Made by a program: the position numbers and the translations under genes. The notes under the pieces are model-generated. The model made no database searches. It was not told where the DNA came from and worked only from the letters and a program-made list of their open reading frames with translations. A DNA stretch of 64,000 bases from SKLM01 sp964514285 (GTDB taxonomy: Bacteria; Chloroflexota; Anaerolineae; B4-G1). The stretch's first letter is position 1, and every line of letters starts with the position of its first letter. Below are positions 11,113 through 18,795 of this stretch, piece by piece. Location: positions 5,023 to 69,022 of the forward strand of contig CAZEQC010000010.1 in the NCBI GenBank assembly GCA_964514285.1. Direction: 5' to 3'.

Positions 11113-11193
11113 ATGTGCTTGACATTCACTGTCGGCTTTCTCTGCCCGCTGGCCGGTCCCTTATGGGGAGCTGGCTCTGGGCAGGCCGATTAG
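11113..11193 (+). CDS. Possible leader peptide (26 aa) upstream of a terminator
   Basis: This is a short ORF of 26 codons beginning MCLTFTVGFL. It starts about 4 bases after the predicted transcription start, so it would be translated as an almost leaderless message. It holds two Pro codons (residues 12 and 16), which might matter because proS lies downstream, but that is weak enrichment. Its end is followed after 24 bases by an intrinsic terminator. A small alternative hairpin pairs GCTGG (about 11209-11213) with CCAGC (about 11219-11223), which would open the terminator's 5' arm. It is called because of this promoter-ORF-terminator order, which is shared with the ilv leaders in this window. 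Coding itself is unproven. Confidence 0.4.
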   Translation: MCLTFTVGFLCPLAGPLWGAGSGQAD

Positions 11194-11217
11194 GTTAGAC
11201 ACTCAATCGCTGGCACG

Positions 11218-11249
11218 ACCAGCCCTCCAGATCAAGAGGGCTGGTTTTT
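11218..11249 (+). terminator. Intrinsic terminator / attenuator before the mazG-like gene
   Basis: A 10-bp stem, ACCAGCCCTC paired with GAGGGCTGGT, has an 8-base loop and is followed by a run of T. It lies between a strong promoter and the gene cluster on the same strand, which suggests attenuation rather than simple gene-end termination. Confidence 0.75.
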
Positions 11250-11334
11250 GTATAGGAACCGCGCACATCCCATGACGCGCCGGTTGGCGGAGCGACGGGG
11301 ATGGCGCACGAGAAGACGGGTAGGGTCTGATCCG

Positions 11335-11643
11335 ATGTCGATGACCATTCAGGATCTGACGGACGCGATGAACCGTTTCGTGGAGGCTATGGGGTGGTAT
11401 CGGGAGGCGTCGCCATCCCCGCAGACGCCGCGCAACATCGCCATCTCGCTCTCGTTGGAGGCGGCGGAGGTGCTGGAGCATTATCAGTGGGGCGGGGAGG
11501 CGGACGCAGAGTCGCTGGCCGGAGAGCTGGCCGACGTGGCCCTCTACCTCCTCCAGCTAGCCTATTTAGAGGAGGTCGACCTGGAGCAGGCCGTCCTTGA
11601 CAAGCTGGATGAGAACTACCAGCGCACTTGGCTGAAGGAGTAG
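11335..11643 (+). CDS. MazG-like nucleotide pyrophosphohydrolase
   Basis: This 102-residue all-alpha protein has the NTP-pyrophosphohydrolase (MazG/RS21-C6) signature: an E-x-x-E pair in SLEAAEVLEHYQW and an E-x-x-D pair in ELADVALYLLQLA, the residues that bind Mg2+ in this superfamily. The length matches the small dimeric or tetrameric house-cleaning enzymes that hydrolyse non-canonical or modified dNTPs to the monophosphate and pyrophosphate. ATG 11335 was chosen because the family starts just before the first helix (SMTIQDL); an in-frame upstream extension to 11248 is low-complexity and Arg-rich. The stop is 2 bases before the next gene, so the two are probably co-translated. The exact substrate is unknown. 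Confidence 0.85.
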   Translation: MSMTIQDLTDAMNRFVEAMGWYREASPSPQTPRNIAISLSLEAAEVLEHYQWGGEADAESLAGELADVALYLLQLAYLEEVDLEQAVLDKLDENYQRTWLKE

Positions 11644-11645
11644 GG

Positions 11646-12266
11646 GTGCAGATCCTCGCCGTCAGCGACCAGGTGGCCGACGCCGTCTACCGGGGCTGCA
11701 CGAGCGGACGCTTTGACGACGTGGACCTGGCGGTCTCCTGCGGCGATCTGCCCTATTCCTACCTAGAGTTTATCGTAACGATGCTGGGGGTGCCCTGCTG
11801 TTACGTTCACGGGAACCACGATCACCCGGAGTACAGGGCAAACGGCGTCGTGCTGACCGAGCCGGGGGGATGGATCAACCTGGACGGTCGAACGGTCGAG
11901 AGGAAGGGCCTTCTGCTGGCCGGCCTGGAGGGATCGATTCGCTACAAGCCAGATGCACCCTATCAGTACAAAGAGCCGCAGATGGCCTGGAAGGCATGGG
12001 AGCTCGTGCCGTCGTTCCTGGTGAACCGTCTACGCCGTGGCCGCTACGTCGACATCCTGGTCACCCACTCGCCGCCCTATGGCATTCACGATGGCGATGA
12101 CCTGGCTCATCGGGGCTTCAGGACGTTTCTCGGCCTCATGGACTGGTTCAAGCCACGCTATTTGCTCCACGGACACAAGCACGTCTACGGGCCGGAGCCG
12201 ACGCACACCCATCATGGACAGACTGAGGTGATCAACGTCTATCCCTATCGGGTGATCAGCACCTGA
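11646..12266 (+). CDS. Metallophosphoesterase family protein
   Basis: This 206-residue calcineurin-like phosphoesterase most likely starts at GTG 11646, 2 bases after the preceding stop, with an AAGGAG upstream. Visible motifs are CGDLP (GD motif), GNHDH (GNHD motif), THSPP (metal-binding His) and HGHKH (GHxH motif). The first family motif, normally D-x-H, reads SDQVAD here, so the usual His is absent while the Asp remains. That may alter the first metal site or mark a divergent subfamily. Sitting between a MazG-like enzyme and proS, it probably acts on a nucleotide or another small phosphoester, but no substrate can be assigned. Confidence 0.8.
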   Translation: MQILAVSDQVADAVYRGCTSGRFDDVDLAVSCGDLPYSYLEFIVTMLGVPCCYVHGNHDHPEYRANGVVLTEPGGWINLDGRTVERKGLLLAGLEGSIRYKPDAPYQYKEPQMAWKAWELVPSFLVNRLRRGRYVDILVTHSPPYGIHDGDDLAHRGFRTFLGLMDWFKPRYLLHGHKHVYGPEPTHTHHGQTEVINVYPYRVIST

Positions 12267-12326
12267 CGCCCTCTGCGTCAAGTCTGCGAAGGCTGAGGAG
12301 AGATCACGACACGAAAGGAGAGGTTT

Positions 12327-13763
12327 ATGGCTGAGAAGATCACGCCGCGCAGCGAGGATTACTCTCGTTGGTACACGGACGTCATCCAAAAGACAGATTT
12401 GGCCGACTACGCCCCGGTCAAAGGCTGTATGGTGATCAAGCCCTACGGTTTCACACTTTGGGAGAACATCAAGGAGGGGCTCGATAGTCGGTTCAAGGCG
12501 ACGGGACACGTCAACGCTTATTTCCCCCTCTTGATTCCATTGAGCTTCATCGAGAGGGAGAGCGAGCACGTGGCGGGCTTCTCCCCCGAGCTGGCCGTCG
12601 TCACCCACGGCGGGGGCAAGGAGCTGGAGGACCCGTTGGTCGTCCGCCCCACGTCGGAGACGATCATCGGGCATATGTACGCCGATTGGATTCAGTCCTA
12701 TCGCGATCTGCCGGTCCTGATCAACCAGTGGGCGAACGTGGTGCGCTGGGAGATGCGCACGCGTCCTTTCCTGCGGACGACCGAGTTCCTCTGGCAGGAG
12801 GGGCATACGGCGCACGCCTCGGCGGAGGAGGCGCGCGAGGAGACCTTGCGTATGCTCCAGGTGTACGTCGACTTCGCGATCGAGGATGCGGCGATCCCCG
12901 TCATCGCCGGGCGGAAGAGCGAGAGCGACAAGTTCGCGGGAGCGGTCAACAGCTATACCATCGAGGCGATGATGGGCGATCGTAAGGCGCTCCAGGCCGG
13001 CACCAGCCATTTCTTGGGTCAGAACTTCGCCAAGGCGTTCGATATCCAGTATCTGGACGAGAACAACGAGCTGCAGTACGTCTGGACCACGAGCTGGGGG
13101 GTCAGCACGCGCATGGTGGGGGCCGTGGTCATGGTCCACGGGGACGATCAAGGGCTGGTGCTGCCCCCCAAGCTGGCGCCTCATCAGGTGGTGATCGTAC
13201 CGATCTGGAGGGGAGACGACGAGCGGCGCTCGGTGCTGGAGACGGTGGAGCGGGTTCAGAGCCTGGTCGGCGGCGACGTGCGCTTCCACGTCGACGACCG
13301 CGAGGCCTACTCCCCGGGTTGGAAGTTCAACGAGTGGGAGATGCGCGGCGTGCCCCTGCGGATGGAGATTGGCCCCCGGGACGTGGAGCAAGGGCAGGTG
13401 GTCTTGGTACGGCGCGATCTTGCGGGCCGAGCGAGAAAGAAGATCGTCCCCATCGGGGATGGCTTGAGCGAGGCCACGCGCGACACGCTGGACGAGATCC
13501 AGCAGAATCTCTATCAGCAGGCGCTCGCCTACCGCGAGGACCATACGCGCTATCCCGAGGACTATGAGGCGTTCAAGGAGGCGGTGGAGGAGGGTTTCGC
13601 CAACGCGTGGTGGTGCGGCGACGCGGCTTGCGAGGCTCAGATCAAGGACGATACGAAGGCGACGCTGCGCTGTATCCCGCTGGAGCAGCCTTCCGGCGTA
13701 GGAAGGTGTGTGCGCTGTGGTGAGGAAGCCAAGGAGCGCGCGGTTTTCGCCAGAGCCTATTAG
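12327..13763 (+). CDS. proS: Prolyl-tRNA synthetase, archaeal/eukaryotic-like type
   Basis: This is a class II aminoacyl-tRNA synthetase of 478 residues that charges tRNA-Pro. Motif 2-type sequence is visible as RPTSETIIG and RWEMRTRPFLRTTEFLWQEGHT. The short length without an INS editing insertion, and a C-terminal domain with Cys pairs (WCGDAAC and CVRCGEE) ending in a conserved aromatic (FARAY), mark the archaeal/eukaryotic-like ProS3 type rather than the E. coli type. ATG 12327 has AAAGGAG six bases upstream. The gene follows the MazG-like/phosphoesterase pair and may share their attenuated transcript. Confidence 0.95.
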   Translation: MAEKITPRSEDYSRWYTDVIQKTDLADYAPVKGCMVIKPYGFTLWENIKEGLDSRFKATGHVNAYFPLLIPLSFIERESEHVAGFSPELAVVTHGGGKELEDPLVVRPTSETIIGHMYADWIQSYRDLPVLINQWANVVRWEMRTRPFLRTTEFLWQEGHTAHASAEEAREETLRMLQVYVDFAIEDAAIPVIAGRKSESDKFAGAVNSYTIEAMMGDRKALQAGTSHFLGQNFAKAFDIQYLDENNELQYVWTTSWGVSTRMVGAVVMVHGDDQGLVLPPKLAPHQVVIVPIWRGDDERRSVLETVERVQSLVGGDVRFHVDDREAYSPGWKFNEWEMRGVPLRMEIGPRDVEQGQVVLVRRDLAGRARKKIVPIGDGLSEATRDTLDEIQQNLYQQALAYREDHTRYPEDYEAFKEAVEEGFANAWWCGDAACEAQIKDDTKATLRCIPLEQPSGVGRCVRCGEEAKERAVFARAY

Positions 13764-13784
13764 ATCAGCCTGCGAGGTCCATCG

Positions 13785-15728
13785 ATGATCCTATTCCTTC
13801 GTCGACCCATTCGTGGATGTCACCGTCTCACGTGGCTCGTCCTGCTGCTGATGGGGCTGGTGACGGGTTGCGCCGATCCTATCACGCCGGATCCCACGGC
13901 GACGATGGATCCGACATCCACCGCGACGCCCTCTTCCACGCCAACCCCCGTGCCCACCAGCACACCGACGGCGACGCCCTTGCCGCCCAAAGAGCTGACC
14001 GTCTGTCAGGGAGAGGAGCCAAACACGCTCTTCATCTACGGCGGTCCCTCGCGCGCTTCGCGCAACGTGCTCAACGCCATCTACGATGGCCCCATCGACA
14101 AGCGGGACCACACGTTCGAGCCGGTGATTCTGGAGCGGCTCCCCAGCCTGGAGGGCGGCGACGTTGCTCTGCGCACTGCTTACGTGGGCCAGGATGAACG
14201 GGTGCTCAACGCCGATGGTGAGGTTGTGGACCTGGTGCCCGAGGTCACCGTCCAAGACGCGGACGGGGAGGCGGTGGTCTTCGACGGCGAGGTGGTCAGT
14301 ATGACGCAGATGGTGGTCACCTTCACCTTGCGCGCCGACGTCACCTGGGCCGACGGTGAGAGACTGACGGCGGAGGACTCCAGGTTCTCGCATCAGCTGG
14401 TCGGGGAGCTCGACGACGCCGCGCTCCAGCGGCGGCTGGACCTTACTGCCAGCTACGAGGTGGAGGGCGATCGGACGGTCGTCTGGACCGGCGTGCCCGG
14501 CTACCGCGACACGTACTATCTGCTCAACTTCTACCATCCGCTGCCCCAGCACGTCCTGGGGGGCACGAGTGTTGAGAAGCTGCTGGAGACGGAGGTGGTT
14601 CAGCGTCGCCCGTTGGGATGGGGGCCCTTTGTGGTCGAGGCGTGGGCGGAGGGGGACCACATCAGCTTGGTCCGCAACCCGCACTACTTCCGGGCCTCAG
14701 AGGGGCTCCCGCACGTCGATCGGGTGACGTTCCGCTTCATCGAAGACCCCCAGGAAGCGATGGAGGCGCTGGTGAACGGCGACTGTGACGTCGTCTCCGA
14801 GGATCTGATGGGAAGAGCGGAGCTGACGCCCTGGCTGGAGGCCCTGAACTCGAGGGGAGTGCATCTCGTTACCGCGCCAAGCAGGGAGTGGGAGCACCTC
14901 GATTTCGGCATCCAGCCGGCTCGCTGGTCGGGAAGAGTGAGGTTTTTCGATGACCGAGGGGTGCGCCAAGCCCTGGCCCACTGCGTCGATCGGGAACGAC
15001 TTGCCGAGGAGGCGTTCCCCACCGCCGACGCTCCCGTGGCAGACAGCTACGTGCTGCCCGGGCATCCTCTGCATGGCGGCGATGAGATCCACTATTGGTC
15101 GTACGATCCTGCCCTCGGTCGGTCGATGCTGGTGGAGGCAGGATGGCGGGACGAGGACGGGGACGGCATCCGGGAGGCCCACGGCGCGTCGGGCGTCGCC
15201 GCCGGCACGGTCTTCTCGGTGACGCTGCTGACGACCGAGGGCGATGCAGCCCGTCAGCGGGTAGCCGGCGTTCTCGGGGAGAACCTGGGCGAGTGCGGCG
15301 TGGGGCTGTCGGTTGAGTCCCTGGCGCCGGACGTCTTCTACGCCGATGGCCCCGACGGCCCGGTGTTCGGCCGGCAGTTCGATCTGGCTCTCTTCTCCTG
15401 GTTGAACGGCCTGGGCGCTCCGTGCGGGTTGTATCTGTCGTCACAGATTCCCACCGAGGAGAATTGGTGGGCGACCAGCAACAACCCGGGCTACGCCAAC
15501 GAGGCCTACGACGAGGCGTGTCGGTCGGCGCTGGACGCGCTCTATGGAACTCCCGCCCATGCTCGCTTCCACCGGGAGGCGCAGCGCATCTTCTCTCAGG
15601 ATCTACCCGTGCTTCCGCTCTACTTCGTGCCTCGGATGGTCGCTGTGGGGCCCGGGGTGGAGGGGGTGGTACTCGATCCCAGCGAGCAGACGGCGTTCTG
15701 GAATATCGAGGCCTTTGACGTTGACTGA
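13785..15728 (+). CDS. ABC transporter solute-binding lipoprotein, family 5 (peptide/nickel type)
   Basis: This 647-residue exported lipoprotein has an N-terminal Arg-rich stretch, a hydrophobic core and a lipobox LVTGC, then a long Thr/Pro-rich linker (PTATMDPTSTATPSS) that would space it off the membrane. The mature part has the SBP_bac_5 pattern: FTLRADVTWADGERLTAED near the start of the binding domain, GPFVVEAWAEGDHISLVRNP, and QALAHCVDRERL. Family members bind oligopeptides, Ni or other solutes for an ABC importer. No permease or ATPase gene of that importer is adjacent, so it either serves distant components or is a stand-alone receptor. It starts 21 bases after proS and overlaps the next gene by 8 bases. 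Confidence 0.9.
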   Translation: MILFLRRPIRGCHRLTWLVLLLMGLVTGCADPITPDPTATMDPTSTATPSSTPTPVPTSTPTATPLPPKELTVCQGEEPNTLFIYGGPSRASRNVLNAIYDGPIDKRDHTFEPVILERLPSLEGGDVALRTAYVGQDERVLNADGEVVDLVPEVTVQDADGEAVVFDGEVVSMTQMVVTFTLRADVTWADGERLTAEDSRFSHQLVGELDDAALQRRLDLTASYEVEGDRTVVWTGVPGYRDTYYLLNFYHPLPQHVLGGTSVEKLLETEVVQRRPLGWGPFVVEAWAEGDHISLVRNPHYFRASEGLPHVDRVTFRFIEDPQEAMEALVNGDCDVVSEDLMGRAELTPWLEALNSRGVHLVTAPSREWEHLDFGIQPARWSGRVRFFDDRGVRQALAHCVDRERLAEEAFPTADAPVADSYVLPGHPLHGGDEIHYWSYDPALGRSMLVEAGWRDEDGDGIREAHGASGVAAGTVFSVTLLTTEGDAARQRVAGVLGENLGECGVGLSVESLAPDVFYADGPDGPVFGRQFDLALFSWLNGLGAPCGLYLSSQIPTEENWWATSNNPGYANEAYDEACRSALDALYGTPAHARFHREAQRIFSQDLPVLPLYFVPRMVAVGPGVEGVVLDPSEQTAFWNIEAFDVD

Positions 15729-16122
15729 GATCCGCGTTCTGGCCCGCGTGGTCAAGGCCGGTCACGCTCAGGGCGAGGCCCTGGTCTCCTCGGAGCCGAT
15801 CGGCTTCTTCGGCGGGGTCGATCCGGATACGGGTGTAGTCATCGATCCCGGGCACTCGCTGGAGGGCCGGTGCGTCGCGGGGCGCGTGCTGGTTTTCCCG
15901 ACGGGGAAGGGGAGCACCGTGGGCTCCTACATCCTCTACCGATTGGCGTGCAACGGTCTGGCGCCGGCGGCCATTGTCAACGCCGAGGCCGATCCGGTGG
16001 TCGCCGTGGGGGCCGTCATCGCCGACATCCCTATGGTCGATCGGGTCGACCTCTCCCGGGTCCAGACCGGGGACTGGGTGGAGATCCGCGATGATGAAGT
16101 GGTCATCTCCACCGTGGGCTGA
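15721..16122 (+). CDS. Aconitase X small (swivel, DUF126) subunit
   Basis: This protein of about 133 residues matches the swivel domain of aconitase X: an early RVLARVVKAGHAQGEALVSS, the GRCVAGRVLVFPTGKGSTVG loop, and SYILYRLACNGLAPAAIVN followed by DIPMVDRVD. Family members pair with a large DUF521 subunit to form Fe-S hydro-lyases such as phosphomevalonate dehydratase or cis-3-hydroxyproline dehydratase. The start is probably TTG 15721, inside the last codons of the upstream gene; longer in-frame starts overlap that gene too far. No large subunit is encoded nearby in this window, so its partner must lie elsewhere. Confidence 0.8.
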   Translation: MTEIRVLARVVKAGHAQGEALVSSEPIGFFGGVDPDTGVVIDPGHSLEGRCVAGRVLVFPTGKGSTVGSYILYRLACNGLAPAAIVNAEADPVVAVGAVIADIPMVDRVDLSRVQTGDWVEIRDDEVVISTVG

Positions 16123-16138
16123 AGGACATCGGAGGGAA

Positions 16139-16174
16139 GCAAAAAGCCCCTTGCTCGCTGGAGCGAGAGGCTCG
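16139..16174 (-). terminator. Terminator downstream of tRNA-Ser
   Basis: Read on the minus strand, a stem with inner arms CTCGCT/AGCGAG and outer arms AGCC/GGCT ends in a T-run, just beyond the tRNA 3' end. It also lies 16 bases after the aconitase-X gene, and on the plus strand it begins with A-run, so it may serve both directions. Confidence 0.7.
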
Positions 16175-16179
16175 TCAGG

Positions 16180-16267
16180 CGGAAGGGGAGGGATTCGAAC
16201 CCTCGGTGGCCAATAAGACCACAGCGGTTTTCGAGACCGCCCCGTTCGTCCACTCCGGCACCCTTCC
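16180..16267 (-). tRNA. tRNA-Ser (anticodon CGA)
   Basis: The minus-strand sequence folds as a class II tRNA. The acceptor arm GGAAGGG pairs with CCCTTCC. The anticodon stem GCGGT/ACCGC holds the loop CTCGAAA, giving anticodon CGA (reads UCG). The long variable arm is built on GTGG...CCAC, and the T arm is GAGGG-TTCGAAT-CCCTC. The discriminator base is G, typical of Ser tRNAs. The 3' CCA is not encoded (the genomic sequence continues CCT). Confidence 0.95.
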
Positions 16268-16288
16268 GGTTCTCGGTCGACGACCTGT

Positions 16289-16316
16289 ATTATAGCACAG
16301 CCCGGCCGCCGCGCAA
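16289..16316 (-). promoter_or_regulatory. Promoter of tRNA-Ser
   Basis: On the minus strand a perfect TATAAT (16294-16289) lies about 22 bases before the mature tRNA 5' end. A weaker TTGCGC (16316-16311) sits 16 bases upstream of it. Confidence 0.6.
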
Positions 16317-16497
16317 TCGCGGGCGGAGATGGTGGCTGGTGTATGCTCGTTTTCGTCGGGAGGTGACCAACACTTGGGCCGATATGTCGAAAAACCGATG
16401 CGGATGTCCTTGGAAACCAGCTTAGGCATTGATGCGAGGGCCCTAAGTGCCGGTCGCTTTGCGAAAGATAGACGCTAGAATGAGGTTGTACCCCGAC

Positions 16498-16525
16498 TTG
16501 ACATCCCCACGAAGTGTAGTATGAT
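16498..16525 (+). promoter_or_regulatory. Promoter for the leader peptide and ABC exporter
   Basis: TTGACA at 16498-16503 and TATGAT at 16520-16525, spacer 16 bases. Transcription would start near 16532, about 28 bases before the leader ATG, leaving room for the AGGAGG at 16546-16551. Confidence 0.75.
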
Positions 16526-16559
16526 GGCGTCGTTCAGGTTAGTTTAGGAGGACATGGGA

Positions 16560-16652
16560 ATGATGCGCATTGTGATGAAGAACACCCAGGCAGCCCGGCT
16601 CCGCAAGAGCGGCGGAGCTCTGTTGCCCTGGTCGCAGTGCGCCTTCCGGTAG
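16560..16652 (+). CDS. Leader peptide (30 aa) with RLR motif upstream of ABC exporter
   Basis: This is a 30-codon ORF with a consensus AGGAGG eight bases before ATG 16560, directly downstream of a near-consensus promoter. It begins MMRIVMKNTQAARLRK and ends LPWSQCAFR. An intrinsic terminator follows 21 bases after its stop, and the exporter genes come next. This layout is typical of ribosome-sensing leader peptides. Residues 13-15 read R-L-R, the R/K-x-R/K pattern at which macrolide-bound ribosomes are known to stall (for example in ErmDL). A role in drug-induced readthrough is therefore plausible but is inference. It is too short for a domain assignment. A role as an exported peptide substrate of the transporter cannot be excluded. 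Confidence 0.65.
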   Translation: MMRIVMKNTQAARLRKSGGALLPWSQCAFR

Positions 16653-16673
16653 TTGACCTGACTTAGTCTCAAC

Positions 16674-16710
16674 AAGGCCGTGGGCGATTGCGACGCCCAC
16701 GGCCTTTTTT
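16674..16710 (+). terminator. Intrinsic terminator / attenuator 1 before ABC exporter
   Basis: A 13-bp perfect stem (16674-16686 with 16694-16706), a 7-base loop and six T. It lies between the leader peptide and the transporter genes on the same strand. Confidence 0.85.
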
Positions 16711-16736
16711 CTTGCCACATTCTGGTGTCTCTTTGC

Positions 16737-16762
16737 AAGGCCGTGGGTACCCACGGCCTTTT
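16737..16762 (+). repeat. Perfect 24-bp palindrome reusing the terminator stem
   Basis: Positions 16737-16760 are a perfect 24-bp palindrome whose arms (AAGGCCGTGGG and its complement) repeat the stem of the terminator 30 bases upstream; a TTTTC tail follows. Because the two hairpins share arms, the 5' arm of the first can pair with the 3' arm of the second. It may be a second weak terminator, part of a switch, or an operator site for a dimeric regulator. Confidence 0.7.
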
Positions 16763-16813
16763 CTGCTGCAGGTCACCGGTTGGATCGGGAAGAGACACGC
16801 CAGGAGGTAAACG

Positions 16814-17641
<828 letters not shown>

Positions 17642-17859
17642 ATAGGCGTCACCTCCGGGTCATGAACAAAAAGCTGTAGTCTACTCGCTCAGAGGAGATC
17701 GTCAGATCTCCTCCTGCGGCAGCCCTTTCGGCGCAAGGGAGTCGGGATCGGGCGATCCCTGGAGGGCTTGAGCGGGGCGACATCTGGAAACACCCATCGC
17801 GCGTGCATCTGGACGTGCAGATGTAGCGGAGGGTCCTGGAGAACTCTGGGAGGTCAATC

Positions 17860-18684
17860 ATGGCACAACTGGTTCACGAAATCAAGGCATCGTACGCCTT
17901 CATCGAACGGAACTTCAACCTGGTGAAGCGCTACTGGGGCTGGGAGGTGGTCTGGCTGCTCTATTCCATCGCCAACGCCCTCTCCATCACCTTCATCGGC
18001 GCTGGGACGGAGGCTGTGACCGGGCAGAAGATCGACGCCGGTCACATGATCCTCTACCTGTTGGTGGGGACCCTGGTCTGGCACTATCTCTCGGTCGTCT
18101 TCGACCAGGTCAGCGAGCTGATCGCCTGGGAGCGCTGGGAGGGGACCATCGAGTACACCTTTATGGCGCCCGTCACCCGCTTCACGCACATGGTGGGGCA
18201 GACGCTCTTCTCGCTGGTCTACGGTATGCTCCACACCGGGATCATCCTCGGCGTGGTGGCACTCTTCTTCCAGCTGGATCTGCGCGAGGCGAATCTGTTC
18301 GGCGGCGCGATGATGCTGGTGGCCGGGAGTCTGTCGTTCATCGGGCTGGGGATGGTGGCGTCGGTCCTGCCGCTCCTCTTTCCGGAGCGCGGAGCGCAGA
18401 TGACGCACGTGATTCAGGCGCTGCTGCTCCTGATCTCGGGCGTCTACTTCCCGGTCTCGGTGCTGCCGCGCTGGATGCAGCCGCTGACGCGGCTCTCCCC
18501 GGCGACGTACGTGCTGGAGGGTATGCGGTCGGCGCTGCTGGACGGGGCGGGCACGGCGGCGCTGCTGCCCCATCTGGGGCGGCTGCTGATCATCGGGCTG
18601 GTGGCGATCCCCGTGGGGCTGGCCATCTTCCGCCAGGCGGAGATGTACGCCAAGCGGACGGGGAAGCTGAAGCGGAGCGGATAG
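17860..18684 (+). CDS. ABC-2 type permease
   Basis: This 274-residue membrane protein has about six hydrophobic helices, typical of ABC-2 permeases. It includes the conserved region near QALLLLISGVYFPVSVLP followed by PATYVLEGMRSALLDG, which corresponds to the ABC-2 family signature. It partners the ATPase encoded just upstream to form an exporter; the substrate (drug, lipid or polysaccharide) is not evident. GGGAGGT precedes the ATG by six bases, so it can be translated independently despite the 218-base gap. Confidence 0.9.
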   Translation: MAQLVHEIKASYAFIERNFNLVKRYWGWEVVWLLYSIANALSITFIGAGTEAVTGQKIDAGHMILYLLVGTLVWHYLSVVFDQVSELIAWERWEGTIEYTFMAPVTRFTHMVGQTLFSLVYGMLHTGIILGVVALFFQLDLREANLFGGAMMLVAGSLSFIGLGMVASVLPLLFPERGAQMTHVIQALLLLISGVYFPVSVLPRWMQPLTRLSPATYVLEGMRSALLDGAGTAALLPHLGRLLIIGLVAIPVGLAIFRQAEMYAKRTGKLKRSG

Positions 18685-18795
18685 GCAAGAGGTCCCGGCG
18701 CGCCCCGCTGGGACCTCCAAGCCTCCACGGGCAAGGGATGGCGATCCATCCGTTGCGCTAACTTGACGCTCACAAATGATGAACAAAGGATGTCG

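Noticed and set aside
18763..18795. TTG start of the beta-lactamase-fold hydrolase at 18763
   Set aside because: No ribosome binding site there, and the added residues are not family-like; ATG 18796 has AAAGG at proper spacing.
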